Counted from the first letter of the stretch, positions 36,736 through 45,198 are shown. The stretch: DNA of 64,000 bases from UBA4416 sp040387555 (GCA_040387555.1 JAZKDO010000003.1:248001-312000), one strand, 5' to 3'. Numbers and translations: made by a program. Notes: generated by a model not told the origin, from the letters alone.

Positions 36736-36768
36736 GATAGATGAAAAAGTACTTTAATATATAGCAAT

Positions 36769-36815
36769 TCTATTTACTCTTCCAAGTAATGAGAATGTGA
36801 GTTGAAAAAAATTGA
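36769..36815 (+). repeat. Degenerate island repeat, copy 2
   Basis: Core ACTCTTCCAAGTAATGAGAA followed by TGTGAGTTGAAAAAAATTGAAA. Aligns to copies at 35236 and 40033. Sits between convergent genes. Confidence 0.45.
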
Positions 36816-36850
36816 AATATGAATATCTTTTAAATAAAGGCTTTTAGTTT

Positions 36851-37648
36851 CTATTTATTTGCGTATTGCAAACTAGCTTCGTTAACTATTAGAGAATCTA
36901 TTTCTGAAGTTTTATATATTAATGTTGCTTTATTATTTCGGTTATAAAGAAATAAACTACTTTGTGTTTGACCAATATATAACAGTTTACTATATGTGCG
37001 TACAATTTTGTTATTATATTTAAATGAAATATTCCTATCAATTATGCCAGCCTTAAGCTTTTTTGCATCATTAATTCGGTAACTTATAATTTCAGAGTTA
37101 ATAAACATGATAATGAATAGGGAAACTATTATCGGGTTTTTGGCAAAATAATTTACATCATCGTCCTTAAAGAAAATTGCTAAATATATTATTAAAATAA
37201 CACCAAGTGAATAACATATACTAAACCACTGTAATTCATATGAATAATAATATTTCACCAATATTGTTCCCAATATGACACGAATTATACTCCACGAAAA
37301 AAAATAAAACCAAAATGAAGTGAAAACATTCTTAAATATGGATTTCCAACGAGAATTTTTAACAATTTGTTTAACTTCTTCCTGTTCATCGTCAGTTTCT
37401 TTTATATCCTCAAGTTTTGGTTCCTTTTTAGTTTTTCCAGCCTCTTGAACAAGCATCTGATAAAAAAGACTATATGTCAATGTTGCCCAAACTACTATTG
37501 TTGGAAGAAACGACAATAAAATTTCAGTGTTTGAAATGTAGTTATGTATATCAATCTTAAATTCTTTATAATAGCCATGTAGATTCGAGTAACCAAAAAA
37601 GAATAAACAAATCGTTAACAGAGGTATGTATTCTATTACTTTTTTCAT
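36851..37648 (-). CDS. Polytopic membrane protein, unknown function
   Basis: 265 residues with about five membrane segments (near 8-24, 43-64, 112-133, 140-160, 175-192), a charged Lys/Glu cytoplasmic loop (about 70-105) and a soluble C-terminal tail. No transporter or enzyme motif is visible. The 23-bp gap to the upstream gene at 37672-38307 suggests an operon of two. Confidence 0.65.
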   Translation of the reverse strand: MKKVIEYIPLLTICLFFFGYSNLHGYYKEFKIDIHNYISNTEILLSFLPTIVVWATLTYSLFYQMLVQEAGKTKKEPKLEDIKETDDEQEEVKQIVKNSRWKSIFKNVFTSFWFYFFSWSIIRVILGTILVKYYYSYELQWFSICYSLGVILIIYLAIFFKDDDVNYFAKNPIIVSLFIIMFINSEIISYRINDAKKLKAGIIDRNISFKYNNKIVRTYSKLLYIGQTQSSLFLYNRNNKATLIYKTSEIDSLIVNEASLQYANK

Positions 37649-37671
37649 AACTAATTAGATTGAACCTCCAT

Positions 37672-38307
37672 CTATTCATCTACGTTCTCAATAATCCAGT
37701 TCTCACGAAGACTATTAATCGCTTTTAGTAATTCATTTTCAGTTTCACGTGGTTCGGATTCAAAACACATATTGGTGTGTCCCCCATTCAAATGCTCATG
37801 CCATCCTTTAAGAAATGTTGTATATAAATTATTTATGTGCCTGCTATCATTAGAGGCATCCATTCCAACATAATCATTATATGGACTGAAAGTTTCATAT
37901 CTAAACACTAAAGTGGGGTCATCAATTTGAATTTGCATTGTGTGAAAATCTCTCAACTCAAAAAATCCATATACATTCAAAATTAGAGAGTTTATAATTC
38001 TATCATCACCTTGTCTGATAGTTGAAACTAATTGTTCCTTTGAAGGTATTAATGGAAACATATTTCTCTTTACATACACATCATAAGTTAAATCGCTATA
38101 CCCTTCTTCGGGCAAAACTTTATAAGATTTGCCATTAATATGTACAACTGTTTTTGTTTTCTGTAGCCGAATTAATTCAAATACCATTTCACTTAAAAAA
38201 TCTTTATTCTCTAATTCTCCATTATGGTAATCTCGTAGTCGCCAACTTCCATCTTTTTGAAGTCTGAAATAATTTTTTTTGTCAGTAAGCTCTAGGTAGA
38301 ATTCCAT
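37672..38307 (-). CDS. Hypothetical cytoplasmic protein
   Basis: 211 residues, acidic, with no signal peptide or membrane segment, and no family recognised. The N-terminus is beta-rich (MEFYLELTDKKNYFRLQKDG). It heads a two-gene operon with the polytopic membrane protein. Its promoter region, shared with the divergent EVE-like gene, contains palindromic site B. Confidence 0.6.
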   Translation of the reverse strand: MEFYLELTDKKNYFRLQKDGSWRLRDYHNGELENKDFLSEMVFELIRLQKTKTVVHINGKSYKVLPEEGYSDLTYDVYVKRNMFPLIPSKEQLVSTIRQGDDRIINSLILNVYGFFELRDFHTMQIQIDDPTLVFRYETFSPYNDYVGMDASNDSRHINNLYTTFLKGWHEHLNGGHTNMCFESEPRETENELLKAINSLRENWIIENVDE

Positions 38308-38372
38308 ATTATTTAATTTTAATTAATAAAATTAACCAAAATAAGGAAAAGTTACCTACTTTCATAAAAAGC

Positions 38373-38386
38373 ACGTATTTATACGT
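38373..38386. promoter_or_regulatory. Palindromic operator-like site B (GTATTTATAC class)
   Basis: ACGTATTTATACGT, a perfect 6-bp inverted repeat around TT, midway between divergent genes. TACATTTA (38411-38418), a near -7 box, follows about 25 bp to the right, 23 bp before the ATG at 38441. The spacing suits an activator or repressor at the -35 to -45 position. Confidence 0.55.
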
Positions 38387-38440
38387 AGTCGATTTATTCG
38401 AAAAATGAATTACATTTACTCCACTTTAAGTTAAAGTAGT

Positions 38441-39376
38441 ATGATAGTAGATTCATTAGTTGATAATGTAGCAGAAATTTCTGAAGATGTAAATTATTGG
38501 TTTGTAAGAACTGATTATGGCAAATATTTCGAAACATTTTATAACCATAATTTTATTGCGATTGGGTGGGATAATATCACTTTAGAAGAGTTAAGAGACC
38601 CGAAAAAAGATGATTCTATAAGAAAAAAGTTATATAAATCAGAGAAGCTTTCAGAAAATAACCCTTCTCATAAACGAACAGTTTCATCTATCGTTAATAA
38701 ACTGCATAACTTTTTGAATTTAAAAAAAGGAGATGTTATAATTATTCCTAGTCAAAATTCATCTAGATTTGCTTTTGGAATAATTCAAAATTCTCAAGTT
38801 TATACAGAAATTAACAATACACTTGGTTGTGATTATCATAAAAGAAAAAAAGTAAAGTGGGTGGCTGAAAGGTATGTCAAATCACTCGACCCGCATTTCT
38901 ATATGATGAAAAAAACTAGGCATACCATAAGTGATATTTCGGATTACAGTGTTTACATTGATAATATAATAAATTCGTTGTATATCAAAAACGATAATGC
39001 ACATTTTGTTCTCGACATTAAAACGCAAAAAGACATTAATGTTGATTCGTTAGTTTCATTAATTAATAATATACAAGACCTTAATAAAAAGATTAACGGG
39101 TATTTTAATCTTAATGAGCAAATTGACAAAAATTCTATCAGGCTTAATCTCCAATCACCTGGACAAATAGAGTTCAAAATGCCTGTTGGCAAGTCTCTTG
39201 TAACCTTAGCGACAATATTGAGTATAACATGTTGTAGTCCAAATAATCGTAACACCCCGAGGGAATTAGAGCAATTTATTGAAGCTAATCAGGACACAAT
39301 CGATAAAATTAGAACATCAATGGATGTATTAGAAGTAAATAGAGATAAGATTAACTCTTTCAGTAATGGACGTTAG
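38441..39376 (+). CDS. EVE/PUA-like N-terminal domain protein with C-terminal membrane segment
   Basis: 311 residues. Residues about 19-170 fit the EVE/PUA-like module found at the N-terminus of some Mrr-type restriction proteins: YWFVRTDYGKYFETF, FIAIGWDNI, LKKGDVIIIPS, RKKVKWVAERY, then a TISDI-like end. Such domains are proposed to read modified bases. No nuclease domain follows; instead there is a helical linker and a hydrophobic segment (about 250-266). The last 11 bp overlap the next gene, a membrane coiled-coil protein, so the two probably form one functional module. A sensor-plus-membrane-effector defence unit is a reasonable hypothesis, not proven. Confidence 0.7.
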   Translation: MIVDSLVDNVAEISEDVNYWFVRTDYGKYFETFYNHNFIAIGWDNITLEELRDPKKDDSIRKKLYKSEKLSENNPSHKRTVSSIVNKLHNFLNLKKGDVIIIPSQNSSRFAFGIIQNSQVYTEINNTLGCDYHKRKKVKWVAERYVKSLDPHFYMMKKTRHTISDISDYSVYIDNIINSLYIKNDNAHFVLDIKTQKDINVDSLVSLINNIQDLNKKINGYFNLNEQIDKNSIRLNLQSPGQIEFKMPVGKSLVTLATILSITCCSPNNRNTPRELEQFIEANQDTIDKIRTSMDVLEVNRDKINSFSNGR

Positions 39377-39926
39377 CAGCATATTTCCTAGCTCTGATAA
39401 TTTATACAAATTTCTTTTTATGGGGGGTATCTTCATGATTGTATTTGCACATGTGTATCCTTTCGAAAGAGCAAATCAAATTGCTCTTGAAATAAATGTG
39501 TATAATAAACAAATTGCGGTTTTAAATGAAGAAGCATCAAATCTTAAATCGAAAGTTGACAAGCTTGAAAAACTGACTAACGAGACGTTGACTCAACTTG
39601 AAAAGACAAAAAAAGAAAATAATGGTAAAATAGCTCAATTAAAAATAGCTGAAATTCAAAATAGTTATAATAAGATTTACAATGAGGTAAAACAGAAAGA
39701 AGAAGATTTAGTTACCAAGAATATTGTTTTGAAATATGAGAAAGAAAAAATAAAAATTCTTCAAAAGCAAATGGATTCGTTTTCCTATTTAAAAATTTTC
39801 TTTACAATTGCTGGTGCTGCGTTTACCATTTGGGGGCTTGTATGTTGGTATTTATCTACTAAAATCTCTACAAAAATACATAAATTAGAACTAGCAATAA
39901 AAGAAAAGGAAGCTGCAAAGCCATAA
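39366..39926 (+). CDS. Membrane coiled-coil protein overlapping the EVE-like gene
   Basis: 186 residues. A membrane segment near residues 12-31 and another at 142-166 flank a long coiled coil (about 38-140, Lys/Glu/Leu-rich). There is no enzyme motif. The start lies inside the end of the upstream gene (11-bp overlap), a strong sign of coupled translation. The topology would place the coiled coil outside the cytoplasm if both segments span, or keep it inside as a hairpin. It is a candidate membrane-acting partner of the EVE-like protein. Confidence 0.7.
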   Translation: MDVSSIFPSSDNLYKFLFMGGIFMIVFAHVYPFERANQIALEINVYNKQIAVLNEEASNLKSKVDKLEKLTNETLTQLEKTKKENNGKIAQLKIAEIQNSYNKIYNEVKQKEEDLVTKNIVLKYEKEKIKILQKQMDSFSYLKIFFTIAGAAFTIWGLVCWYLSTKISTKIHKLELAIKEKEAAKP

Positions 39927-40032
39927 ATCTAGTTTAGAATTTCCTTATTTGCTTGTCCCATTTATTAAGCCTTCTCCTTTATCAAATCCTGAAATGATAC
40001 ACAGTGTCATTAAAACTAGTAAATCTTTCAAA

Positions 40033-40076
40033 TTTGTTCATCTGAGTAGTCGGGTATGGGAGTTCAAAAATTAAAC
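40033..40076 (+). repeat. Degenerate island repeat, copy 3
   Basis: Core TTCATCTGAGTAGTCGGGTA followed by TGGGAGTTCAAAAATTAAACC. Lies between convergent genes. The most diverged of the three copies. Confidence 0.4.
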
Positions 40077-40151
40077 CATATGATTATAAGTAACGCTTAA
40101 ATAAATAAATTATCACATTAAGGACATAATTTAATACTCATCTCTCATAGT

Positions 40152-40781
40152 TTAAACCCATTTTAATGGCTTAATAAGTTTATATCCACTGTCGAGTTCA
40201 ATATTTTCTGGAAGCTGATGAGATTTAAACCTCTGCTTGTAATTTTCTAATGAAAGGTCAGAATGCGTTATAGATTTTAAATGGACACCCTTTCTGCATG
40301 GAGGGAAAAAAACGGCTATTCTATGTTTAGGAAGATAATTTTTTATGAATTCTATTGGTGGAGTTAAATCACTATCTCCTGAAACAAGTATTGATAATTC
40401 ACAATTTCCTTGAATAGCATCAGCTATTAATTGAGTAGCAATATTTACATCTGTTTTCTTTTCTTCCTTAATATTAAAATAATTTTGACACGAAGTACAT
40501 TCAATGGATTTATCCATGAAATTACCTAGAATTAGTTCGAATTTTTTATTTTCCTTATTTGCTGAAAAAAAAATCCCTTGTCTCTTTTTTTTACCTTCAT
40601 GGTTAGCAATCGCTGAAAAATACTTTACCTTAACCAACTCTTGATTCTCGCTAATAAATGATTGAAAAAAATTCACTAAGTCAAGCCAGTAAAATTTTTT
40701 CCAATTATTTTCTTTTAAACCATTATAAAAGTTATATCCATCTACATAGACAATAACCTTTTTCTTTTCTGTCGCTTCCAT
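40152..40781 (-). CDS. NYN-domain (LabA/PIN-like) predicted ribonuclease
   Basis: 209 residues from the ATG at 40781; the open frame extends upstream to a TTG at 40859, but a hairpin lies in that extension. NYN/PIN-like acidic motifs are present: VYVDGYNFYNG (D14, N17), KKTDVNIATQLI, and VSGDSDLTPPIEFI, the expected metal-binding Asp set. There is a CxxC pair (ECTSCQNYF), which may bind zinc. Proteins of this family are metal-dependent RNases. It is a single gene, preceded on its own strand by a terminator-like hairpin. The substrate is unknown. Confidence 0.82.
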   Translation of the reverse strand: MEATEKKKVIVYVDGYNFYNGLKENNWKKFYWLDLVNFFQSFISENQELVKVKYFSAIANHEGKKKRQGIFFSANKENKKFELILGNFMDKSIECTSCQNYFNIKEEKKTDVNIATQLIADAIQGNCELSILVSGDSDLTPPIEFIKNYLPKHRIAVFFPPCRKGVHLKSITHSDLSLENYKQRFKSHQLPENIELDSGYKLIKPLKWV

Positions 40782-40790
40782 AAAAAAGTA

Positions 40791-40810
40791 AAGCCCTCTT
40801 TCAAGGGCTT
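40791..40810 (-). terminator. Terminator-like hairpin immediately before the NYN start codon
   Basis: On the minus strand: AAGCCCT, a 6-nt loop, AGGGCTT, then TACTTTTTT and the ATG at 40781. It may be an attenuator in the leader of the NYN gene. No minus-strand gene lies within 2 kb upstream for it to terminate. Confidence 0.5.
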
Positions 40811-41084
40811 GGCCTAACAGATTAATGTTAGGGGGGTTGTGGAATAAATCCGAGTACAAATATATGACATGTTTTCAAACTATCCAAATTTAATATATAA
40901 TTTTTTTGTGGGTATTTTTTGTTATCAATTTTGCAAGTCGAAATATGAATTTTAATATTATAATATGCCCATTAAATTATGCAAGTCTTTTTTTAGCTTG
41001 ATGAGAATAGAATCAGAGAAAAATAAAGTTAATAAAGTCTCATAATGGTTCATAAATGCCTGTTTTCTCACCTTTAAAATGCCA

Positions 41085-41092
41085 TAACTTTA
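41085..41092 (+). promoter_or_regulatory. Possible -7 box (TAACTTTA) for the zinc-ribbon/HEPN operon
   Basis: TAACTTTA is one base off TAnnTTTG and lies 21 bp before the ATG at 41114. The rest of the gap from 40811 is AT-rich with no gene; it has a repeated octamer TGCAAGTC at 40932 and 40980. Confidence 0.3.
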
Positions 41093-41113
41093 GTATGTTA
41101 AAAATAATACTTT

Positions 41114-42292
41114 ATGGAAACACCATGTATCTCATGTAATGAATCAATATTACAAATAGCTAATTTTTGCCATAAGTGTGGAGGCCAACAAAAATGTAAA
41201 GCATGTTCTACTGTTATAGTAAAAGGAGCTAATAATTGCTTTAATTGTGGCATTGTACTTTCAGACACATTAAATTTGGCTTCAAACGCTATGAATACTG
41301 TTGAGTTTAAACAAACAGCAGATACTCGTGAATTTAAGATAGCATTGACCGATAAAGTTGGTGGAAATGCCGTAGGTGAAATATTAAAAAACATGATTGG
41401 TCACCAAATCGAAAAACAACACCTTAAACTTAGTGATGAAGGAACTCAAAGCCAACATTCTATTACTGATAATGATAATGGAACTTCTGATGCTTCTACA
41501 GAAGACATAACATTAAAAGACAATAGTAGTACTTCAAAAGTAGTTGAAAATAATGAAGTGCCACACATAAATGATGTTGAAAAGACTATTGAATGTTCTG
41601 AACCTGAATGGATTCTAATTTATGCGTTTTATAATTGTAATCATGGAAAAGATGCATTTAGCCCAGATGCTGTTTATAAAAGTTATAAAGAGAAACGCTT
41701 TACTGAAAGTAGAATGAAAAACTTCTCGACTAATTGGAAAAGTTTATTTAGAGAGTCTATAAAGACTATAAAAGATGGCGAGATGAGATTAACTCAGGGT
41801 GGAATAGATATGGCTACAGGGTTAATTAATAAAAAAATAACATCTAAATCTAAATCATTTGCGAAAAGAGCAACGTCAAAAACTGTTTCGACAAAAAAAG
41901 CAAAAGAACAAGAGCCTTTAAAAAAATCTTCTGCTAAATCAACTAAAACTTCTGCTAAATCAATAACTCCTGAGCAATTTGATTTACATAAAAGCAGTAC
42001 TAAACCGTCTCTAGAAGATTTCTTAAGGACTAAAAAAGTTGGAGATGATACATCTCTTAGAATCCTAGCCATTGCATATTATACAAACAAATTTTGCAAA
42101 CTCAGCTCTTTTTCAGATGGAAATATTGAATACGCCTATAAAGTATTAGGATTAAATAAACGGCCAAAGCATCTTCATCAAACAATCCTTAATGCAAAAA
42201 TTAGACACTTATGGTTTGAAATAGGTTCTGAAACTGGAAACTGGAAATTGACTAGGGATGGAGAAATCTATGTTGACGAAAAATTAGTTTAG
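41114..42292 (+). CDS. Double zinc ribbon protein with two winged-helix domains
   Basis: 392 residues. The first 50 residues hold eight Cys in four CxxC pairs (C5/C8, C19/C22, C28/C31, C42/C45), a double zinc ribbon. After an acidic Ser/Thr/Asp linker comes a winged-helix-like domain (about 150-235; EWILIYAFYN, FSPDAVYKSYKEKRF, EMRLTQGGIDMATGLI), a Lys/Ser/Thr-rich linker and a second similar domain (about 305-392; RILAIAYYTNKF, FSDGNIEYAYKVLGL, GNWKLTRDGEIYVDE). It is likely nucleic-acid- or protein-binding. It forms an operon with the HEPN gene 7 bp downstream and may act as its regulator or antitoxin-like partner; that is inference. Confidence 0.72.
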   Translation: METPCISCNESILQIANFCHKCGGQQKCKACSTVIVKGANNCFNCGIVLSDTLNLASNAMNTVEFKQTADTREFKIALTDKVGGNAVGEILKNMIGHQIEKQHLKLSDEGTQSQHSITDNDNGTSDASTEDITLKDNSSTSKVVENNEVPHINDVEKTIECSEPEWILIYAFYNCNHGKDAFSPDAVYKSYKEKRFTESRMKNFSTNWKSLFRESIKTIKDGEMRLTQGGIDMATGLINKKITSKSKSFAKRATSKTVSTKKAKEQEPLKKSSAKSTKTSAKSITPEQFDLHKSSTKPSLEDFLRTKKVGDDTSLRILAIAYYTNKFCKLSSFSDGNIEYAYKVLGLNKRPKHLHQTILNAKIRHLWFEIGSETGNWKLTRDGEIYVDEKLV

Positions 42293-42299
42293 TTAGTGT

Positions 42300-43055
42300 A
42301 TGCATAAAAACTATGGGCACTTTATTGAATCAATTGAAAATTTTGATTCATCATCTCAACTTGAACAAGTAAAATATATTTCGTATTTCTATTGCATTAT
42401 TAATGGTGTAGAAGAAATTACAGCCACAGTTGTTGGAGATGTATTTGACACTGAAAATCTTTCGAGGCCAGGAAATGTTAGTGATTGTTTAAGTAAGCTA
42501 TCAAATAAAAACCCACCTGTACTTATTAAGAAAGGTAATATATATCGCTTTCATAGAACAATAAAGAAAGAACTTGATAGTATTTATCTAGATAAGAAAC
42601 ATATTCAAGAAACTTCGAAAGCCTTGAGAGAACTTTTGCTCAAAGTAATCAGTCCTCAACAGAAATCGTTTTTAGAAGAAGCTATTGTATGTTATGAGGT
42701 TAAAGCATATAGAGCGTCAATTGTAATGACGTGGCTTTTGACAATAGATGTATTATTTGAACATGTAATTAATTATAAAATAAGTGATTTTAACGAGGCG
42801 ATGGCTAAAAATAGCGGGTACAAAAATGTCACTATCAGTGGAAAAGAAAGCTTTACACACCTAAAAAGTGAAAACGACTTCATAACTTTGCTTAAATCCG
42901 CATCCATTATCACTGGAGACCAAAAAAAAATCTTAGAAGAAAAATTAGGCATCAGAAATACATCAGCTCACCCGAATTCTATTGAAGTTAAAGAATCCAA
43001 GGCTACTAATTTTATAGAAGACCTTATAGCTAATGTTGTCTCTAAATTTCAATGA
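42300..43055 (+). CDS. HEPN-motif protein, partner of the zinc-ribbon protein
   Basis: 251 residues. An N-terminal winged-helix-like part (about 20-90; YFYCIINGVEEITATVVGD, PPVLIKKGNIYRFH) is followed by a helical domain (about 115-250) ending in R219-N-T-S-A-H224, a clean Rx4H HEPN motif in the usual late position. Such proteins are often RNases in abortive-infection or toxin systems, though some are inactive or structural. The 7-bp gap shows co-translation with the zinc-ribbon/winged-helix protein. This is the second HEPN-motif protein in the island, with no clear similarity to the one at 33113 outside the motif. Confidence 0.75.
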   Translation: MHKNYGHFIESIENFDSSSQLEQVKYISYFYCIINGVEEITATVVGDVFDTENLSRPGNVSDCLSKLSNKNPPVLIKKGNIYRFHRTIKKELDSIYLDKKHIQETSKALRELLLKVISPQQKSFLEEAIVCYEVKAYRASIVMTWLLTIDVLFEHVINYKISDFNEAMAKNSGYKNVTISGKESFTHLKSENDFITLLKSASIITGDQKKILEEKLGIRNTSAHPNSIEVKESKATNFIEDLIANVVSKFQ

Positions 43056-43125
43056 TTATTCGAAAATAACTTTCAATATTTAGTCCAAAAGCTTTAAAAA
43101 TATAGTTATTTTTCATGGCTATGAA

Positions 43126-43680
43126 TTATTCTAATGTGTAGCTAATGAATAATGATTTTCTCGACACGAAATGGAAGGTTTTAAAACCGTCAACATCTTC
43201 CACATGATTGAGCTCAGATGCCTCAATAATAGTTTTACTTTGAAAATAATTGTCTCCGTTCAGAATAAGCATGAATTTGCCTGTGGCTAAATTTATCGTT
43301 AGCTTCTTCCTGTCTCCTATTTTAAAACTGTTTACGGTACGCCTTGGTATGAATGCGGTGTTTGACCTGTCGTTATCCCAGTTGAAATAGGTGATTGATT
43401 TCTCAATGTTCTCCATCCAAAGTGAGGTTCCGTGTGATTCAATTCCTCTATCGTTAATAGTATAACACAATTTACCCGACTCTAAGCAATCGATGTGTAT
43501 GTATTTCCTAAAGAGCAGAAGGCTTAATTGCTGGTGAAAATATAGGGCATTCTCCTGTCCAATTCCAAGTTCTTTCCTGAAAGCATTTTCATTTTCAAAA
43601 ACACTCGGTTCAGCTTGGTTTTCTACTACTAAAAATTTGAGAATCGATTTGTGAATCTGATATTGAACTTGATTATTCAT
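43126..43680 (-). CDS. Hypothetical protein, third gene of an operon
   Basis: 184 residues, unrecognised. Cytoplasmic, with a helical N-terminal half (winged-helix-like: KSILKFLVVENQAEPSVF) and a beta-rich C-terminal half (RKKLTINLATGKFMLILNGD). Its ATG overlaps the stop of a 44-residue gene (ATGA), indicating coupling. Confidence 0.6.
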   Translation of the reverse strand: MNNQVQYQIHKSILKFLVVENQAEPSVFENENAFRKELGIGQENALYFHQQLSLLLFRKYIHIDCLESGKLCYTINDRGIESHGTSLWMENIEKSITYFNWDNDRSNTAFIPRRTVNSFKIGDRKKLTINLATGKFMLILNGDNYFQSKTIIEASELNHVEDVDGFKTFHFVSRKSLFISYTLE

Positions 43681-43811
43681 TCGTATGCAAGCTTTGTCAT
43701 TATATTCTTGTATTTTTCATAAAACTTCTTTACTGACTCCTTTACCTTCTTTGCATTTTCTTCCTCTCGAATCTGTTTCTTTGTTTTCGTTGGCATTGCT
43801 TTTGATTTCAT
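43677..43811 (-). CDS. 44-residue highly charged protein, coupled by an ATGA overlap
   Basis: A short open frame starting MKSKAMPTKTKKQIREEE and ending MTKLAYE, almost entirely charged and helical (Lys/Glu). Its TGA overlaps the ATG of the downstream 184-residue gene, and it starts 37 bp after the stop of the upstream PEGA-like gene. The tight spacing on both sides supports a real small gene, possibly a regulator or translational leader. The function is unknown. Confidence 0.5.
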   Translation of the reverse strand: MKSKAMPTKTKKQIREEENAKKVKESVKKFYEKYKNIMTKLAYE

Positions 43812-43848
43812 CGAAAGTAATTATCATTTAATTTTCGTCAATTTTTAA

Positions 43849-44505
43849 TTATTTTAATCTTGATTGAAGTTCAGATATTAAGTATTCATACTTTCTTAAT
43901 ACTCTGTCCCATTGTTGAAAAAGCTCATCATTTTTAACAGAGGTTAAAGGTTTTCCCGATGATTCACTAATCAATTTAATTTTATATTTTAACGGGCTTG
44001 TTCCTCCTGATTTAATCACTATTCTTGTTCGAACTGTATTTTGAGTAAATGGTTGCACTGCCCATGCTGTTCTCATGTATCCCGTTGATTTATCGGATGT
44101 TTCAATGATATCAAAATTAGAAGTGATAATTTCACTGATTAATCGCCATGCCTCATCTTCTTTTTTTGATGTTTTAATTTCAATGTCAACGTTTGCTTGG
44201 TCAGTTGCCGTAGAAGCGTCAAGAGAATCATCTTTTCTCATTGTGAAGAAATATTCTTTCTTCGGTCTAATATGCGTCCCGTCATTGAACATTTCTAATG
44301 TCTCTGTTAAATAACCGACCTTTTTTATTTCTACAGTAGCTGAACGATTTGGAAGAAGTAGAATCTCTACTGTACCACTTCCGATTAATTGTCCGTTTGA
44401 ATATACATTCGCATCACGCTCACTGCTTCCAATTTTTATCCTTAATGTACGGGCAGTTAATGAGAACGTAATAATTGATAGTATCAATAGTGCTTTTAGT
44501 TTCAT
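43849..44505 (-). CDS. Exported protein with PEGA-like N-terminal domain
   Basis: 218 residues. A signal peptide (MKLKALLILSIITFSLTA) is followed by a PEGA-like beta segment (ANVYSNGQLIGSGTVEILLLPNRSATVEIKK is spread over residues 34-64), typical of surface or periplasmic proteins. The C-terminal half (about 115-215) resembles a periplasmic alpha/beta domain (TSNFDIIETSDKSTGYMRTA, RTRIVIKSGG) and is unassigned. It is the first gene of a three-gene operon and divergent from the XRE regulator at 44628. Confidence 0.68.
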   Translation of the reverse strand: MKLKALLILSIITFSLTARTLRIKIGSSERDANVYSNGQLIGSGTVEILLLPNRSATVEIKKVGYLTETLEMFNDGTHIRPKKEYFFTMRKDDSLDASTATDQANVDIEIKTSKKEDEAWRLISEIITSNFDIIETSDKSTGYMRTAWAVQPFTQNTVRTRIVIKSGGTSPLKYKIKLISESSGKPLTSVKNDELFQQWDRVLRKYEYLISELQSRLK

Positions 44506-44627
44506 ATGATTTATTTTAAATATTTGTGTTTGACCATTTCAAATATATGAGTAATAATCTTTGTAATATTATAACATGACATAAAAATTAATAAATAGTT
44601 GATAATTAGCAGTATAAAATTGCTAAA

Positions 44628-44855
44628 ATGAACGACCAAGAGTACTACAAAGCGGTTGGTACGAATATTAAAAAGATTCGCTTGGCAAAAGGCATAAAGC
44701 AAATTGAACTCGCTGCGAACTGTGACTTTGACAGGCAGAATATGTTTAAAATCGAGAATAGTGGGATGAATCTTACCTTAAAGACATTGCGAATTATTGC
44801 TCAAGCTTTAGACGTTAGTGTAATTGACCTCTTGTATTTTAAGCCTAAGAAATAA
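44628..44855 (+). CDS. XRE-family HTH regulator
   Basis: 75 residues, nearly all a helix-turn-helix of the HTH_3 (Cro/CI) type: GTNIKKIRLAKGIKQIELA, then FDRQNMFKIENSG, LKTLRIIAQALDVSVIDLL. It has no extra sensing domain. It is divergent from the PEGA-like operon with 122 bp between starts, so it may autoregulate and control that operon. Small single-domain regulators like this are common in mobile or defence regions. Confidence 0.88.
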   Translation: MNDQEYYKAVGTNIKKIRLAKGIKQIELAANCDFDRQNMFKIENSGMNLTLKTLRIIAQALDVSVIDLLYFKPKK

Positions 44856-45000
44856 TCTTTAGAAGGGTATCAGTTTTCGGTAATTTTACTTTATCATTGC
44901 TAGAGGACTCGGTAGTAAGTTACTTGAGAAGAACTACTAGTGCTGCAAAACGCTTTAGCTATCCAATAACACGCAATCCGAAATTTAATTACATTTGCTT

Positions 45001-45198
45001 ATGAAAAAAATAGCAGTAATAACATTAATTTTTTTTAGCATACCACTTATTCAATGTAAAAAAGAAAAAAAGACTTGCACAGAATCTAGAACTGGTGCAG
45101 TTTGCGCTGACAACTCTACAACAACTGCAACTGGTAGCGGTGCTTGCTCGGGGCATGGTGGCGTAAAAGAGTGGACAACTAAAGAAGAGTGTAAATGA
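45001..45198 (+). CDS. DUF3761-like small lipoprotein
   Basis: 65 residues from the ATG at 45001; a TTG two codons upstream is less likely. The signal sequence ends in a lipobox (PLIQC, Cys19). The mature part resembles DUF3761: GAVCADNSTTTAT, then GSGACSGHGGVKEW, with a conserved Cys/His arrangement of unknown role. It overlaps the potassium channel gene by 4 bp (ATGA), so the two are translationally coupled. Confidence 0.8.
   Translation: MKKIAVITLIFFSIPLIQCKKEKKTCTESRTGAVCADNSTTTATGSGACSGHGGVKEWTTKEECK

Noticed and set aside
40782..40859. N-terminal extension of the NYN protein from a TTG at 40859
   Set aside because: The extension contains the GC-rich hairpin and no domain; the ATG at 40781 directly precedes the NYN motif.
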